Of a DNA stretch of 33,086 nt, positions 31,464 to 33,086 are shown piece by piece. Each line of letters begins with the position of its first letter. Position 1 is the first letter of the stretch. Source of the stretch: UMGS1251 sp036666555 (GTDB lineage: Bacteria > Bacillota > Clostridia > Lachnospirales > Lachnospiraceae). The translations under genes were made by a program, and so were the position numbers. The notes beneath the pieces were generated by a model that was not told where the DNA came from, searched no databases, and saw only the letters and a list, made by a program, of their open reading frames with translations. The stretch spans positions 1-33,086 of the forward strand of contig JAVWVS010000026.1 in the NCBI GenBank assembly GCA_036666555.1, written 5' to 3'.

Positions 31464-33074
31464 TTACAACTCCATATGCTCCACTGCTGCACGTTCAATG
31501 GGAAGCCCCTGTGCATATCGTTTCATAAATAATTCAAACCCTTCTACATCTTTGGAATCCGGTTCTATTTTCAACCCTTGATTATTCACAAAAACTTTTT
31601 CATTCAAAAACCCATCCAAAGTTTCTGTTTCTGTTTTATGTACCATATAAGAAGCCAACAATGCAATTCCCCAGGCGCCACCTTCTCCTGCTGTTTCCAT
31701 AACGGAAACCGGTGCATTCATAGCCGCTGCCAGTACATGTTGTCCCACCTTTGGAGTTTTAAATAATCCACCATGCCCCATAATCTGGTTCACCTGCACA
31801 TCTTCTTGCTTAAGAAGAATATCCATTCCTGTCTTTAGTGCCCCCAGAGACGTAAATAAATGCACTCTCATAAAATTAGCCAGGGTAAATTTACTGTCTG
31901 GCGTACGAACGAACAAAGGTCTGCCTGCCTCAAATCCGGTAATATGCTCCCCTGAATAATAATTATAGGCAAGCAATCCTCCACAATCCGCATCACCTTC
32001 TAACGCTTTTTCATAAAGTGTTCCAAACAATTGATCCATGTCTACCTTCACACCTAATGTCTCTTGAAATTCTTTGAATAGAGAAACCCAGGCATTTAAA
32101 TCACTGGTACAATTATTACAATGAACCATGGCTACTAAGTCCCCTGCTGGTGTGGTCACAAGATCAATCTCCGGATATACCTTGGAAAGCTCTTTTTCCA
32201 GTACAATCATCGCAAAGACTGATGTGCCCGCAGATACATTTCCGGTATATTTTGCTACACTGTTGGTCGCTGCCATTCCGGTTCCTGCGTCCCCTTCAGG
32301 AGGACAAAGTGGGATTCCTTCTTTTAATTGTCCAGAAGTATCTAACAATTTCGCACCTTCTGAAGTCAACTTTCCTGCGTCTTCTCCTGCTACCAGTACT
32401 TCTGGCAGGATATCACCTAGCTTCCATCCGTATTCTTTGGTAGCAATCTTCTGATCAAACTGGTCTATCATTTTTTTCTGAAATTTTTTCGTATGTATGT
32501 CAATGGGGAACATGCCTGATGCATCTCCTACACCCAATGCCTTTCGTCCGGTTAATCGCCAGTGTATATACCCTGACAGAGTAGTAAAATACCTGACATC
32601 TTTCACATGTTCTTCTCCATTTAAAATAGCCTGATAAAGGTGTGCAATACTGAATCTTTGTGGAATATTATACTGAAATAACTCCATTAACTCTTCAGAC
32701 GCTTGTCCGGTCATGGTATTACGCCAAGTACGAAAAGGAACCAATAGCCTATCTTCTTGATCAAATGCCATATATCCATGCATCATACCACTAAATCCAA
32801 TTGCTCGGAGCGTATAAATGGTTACTCCATACTTTTCTCGCACATCTGCAAGTAAGTTTTGATAGCTATCTTGCAAGCCCTTCCAAATATCCTCCAGCCC
32901 ATAAGTCCAGATATGATCTACGTGTTGATTTTCCCAGTCATGACTTCCTGAAGCAATGGGCGTATAAGTATCATCGATTAAAACGGCTTTAATTCTGGTA
33001 GAACCAAACTCGATTCCCAGAGTAGTCTCCCCCTTTATAATCTTGCTTTTTACATCTTCTTGTTGTGTAGTCAT
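31464..33074 (-). CDS. FGGY-family carbohydrate kinase, substrate uncertain
   Basis: A 536-residue kinase of the FGGY fold (xylulokinase, ribulokinase, glycerol kinase relatives). The N-terminal phosphate motif is TTLGIEFGSTRIKAVLIDD (near residues 17-35); a second domain has the ATP-binding FGGY-like segment MGHGGLFKTPKVGQHVLAAAMN (about 438-459). It phosphorylates a sugar or polyol with ATP in the cytoplasm. Its size, longer than xylulokinase (about 500), and sequence are in line with a clostridial ribulokinase-like group, but I cannot assign the sugar. The start at 33074 is chosen for GAGG 8 bases upstream; a second ATG at 33080 is too close to that site. The upstream context lies beyond the right edge; its 3' end is closed by the terminator at 31415-31462. 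Confidence 0.9.
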   Translation of the reverse strand: MTTQQEDVKSKIIKGETTLGIEFGSTRIKAVLIDDTYTPIASGSHDWENQHVDHIWTYGLEDIWKGLQDSYQNLLADVREKYGVTIYTLRAIGFSGMMHGYMAFDQEDRLLVPFRTWRNTMTGQASEELMELFQYNIPQRFSIAHLYQAILNGEEHVKDVRYFTTLSGYIHWRLTGRKALGVGDASGMFPIDIHTKKFQKKMIDQFDQKIATKEYGWKLGDILPEVLVAGEDAGKLTSEGAKLLDTSGQLKEGIPLCPPEGDAGTGMAATNSVAKYTGNVSAGTSVFAMIVLEKELSKVYPEIDLVTTPAGDLVAMVHCNNCTSDLNAWVSLFKEFQETLGVKVDMDQLFGTLYEKALEGDADCGGLLAYNYYSGEHITGFEAGRPLFVRTPDSKFTLANFMRVHLFTSLGALKTGMDILLKQEDVQVNQIMGHGGLFKTPKVGQHVLAAAMNAPVSVMETAGEGGAWGIALLASYMVHKTETETLDGFLNEKVFVNNQGLKIEPDSKDVEGFELFMKRYAQGLPIERAAVEHMEL

Positions 33075-33086
33075 TTGCATTTCCTC

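Noticed and set aside
1..33086. CRISPR array, IS element, prophage or restriction/defence genes
   Set aside because: No spaced direct repeats, transposase or integrase motifs, or defence-gene domains were recognised; the two short tandem repeats are inside coding sequences.

Overview
The window reads as a chromosomal segment of a low-GC, endospore-forming Clostridia, most likely a Lachnospiraceae-type gut anaerobe. The evidence is complete spoIIA and spoVA sporulation operons, a T-box in front of valS, strong AGGAGG-type ribosome binding sites, and protein sequences typical of that family. Assignment to family level is inference from protein character. Almost every gene is on the minus strand; only a cold-shock gene (398-601) and an 87-aa conserved hypothetical (9724-9987) are on the plus strand.

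Layout in window order. 1-397: decayed-looking minus-strand coding fragments and a 22-bp inverted repeat in front of csp. 651-5661: a packed minus-strand run glgP, subtilisin-like S8 peptidase, zinc-ribbon coiled-coil protein, LspA-like peptidase. 5723-7054: CPA2 cation/proton antiporter. 7174-7857: small (p)ppGpp synthetase with its own promoter. 7974-9565: NiaR niacin repressor overlapping a PTS_EIIC_2-type membrane protein. 9988-13625: three-gene MacB-type ABC operon (ATPase, secreted Ig-like membrane-anchored protein, FtsX-type permease). 13799-15439: Na/Pi cotransporter with PhoU tail. 15573-18686: spoVA operon (DPA transport into the forespore), with an unlisted 54-aa membrane ORF as first gene behind a good sigma-G promoter match. 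18759-20238: spoIIAA-spoIIAB-sigF. 20326-28004: a five-gene unit valS, LTA-synthase-like, folC, 44-aa ORF, TPR membrane protein, downstream of a Val T-box. 28433-31300: DUF1848, asparaginase, secreted glucosaminidase. 31464-33074: FGGY sugar kinase, essentially complete at the right edge.

How the genes work together: SpoIIAA/SpoIIAB/SigF form the partner-switching module that turns on forespore transcription. SigF-dependent sigma-G then should fire the promoter at 18713-18742 and make the SpoVA channel that loads dipicolinic acid. The valS unit couples charging of tRNA-Val to expression of a cell-envelope enzyme and folate polyglutamylation. No phage, IS, CRISPR, tRNA or rRNA was seen. The most interesting novel items are the 54-aa ORF ahead of spoVAA with its sigma-G-like promoter, the NiaR-coupled orphan EIIC protein, the envelope/TPR genes under a Val T-box, and the ABC operon with a response-regulator-like direct repeat.
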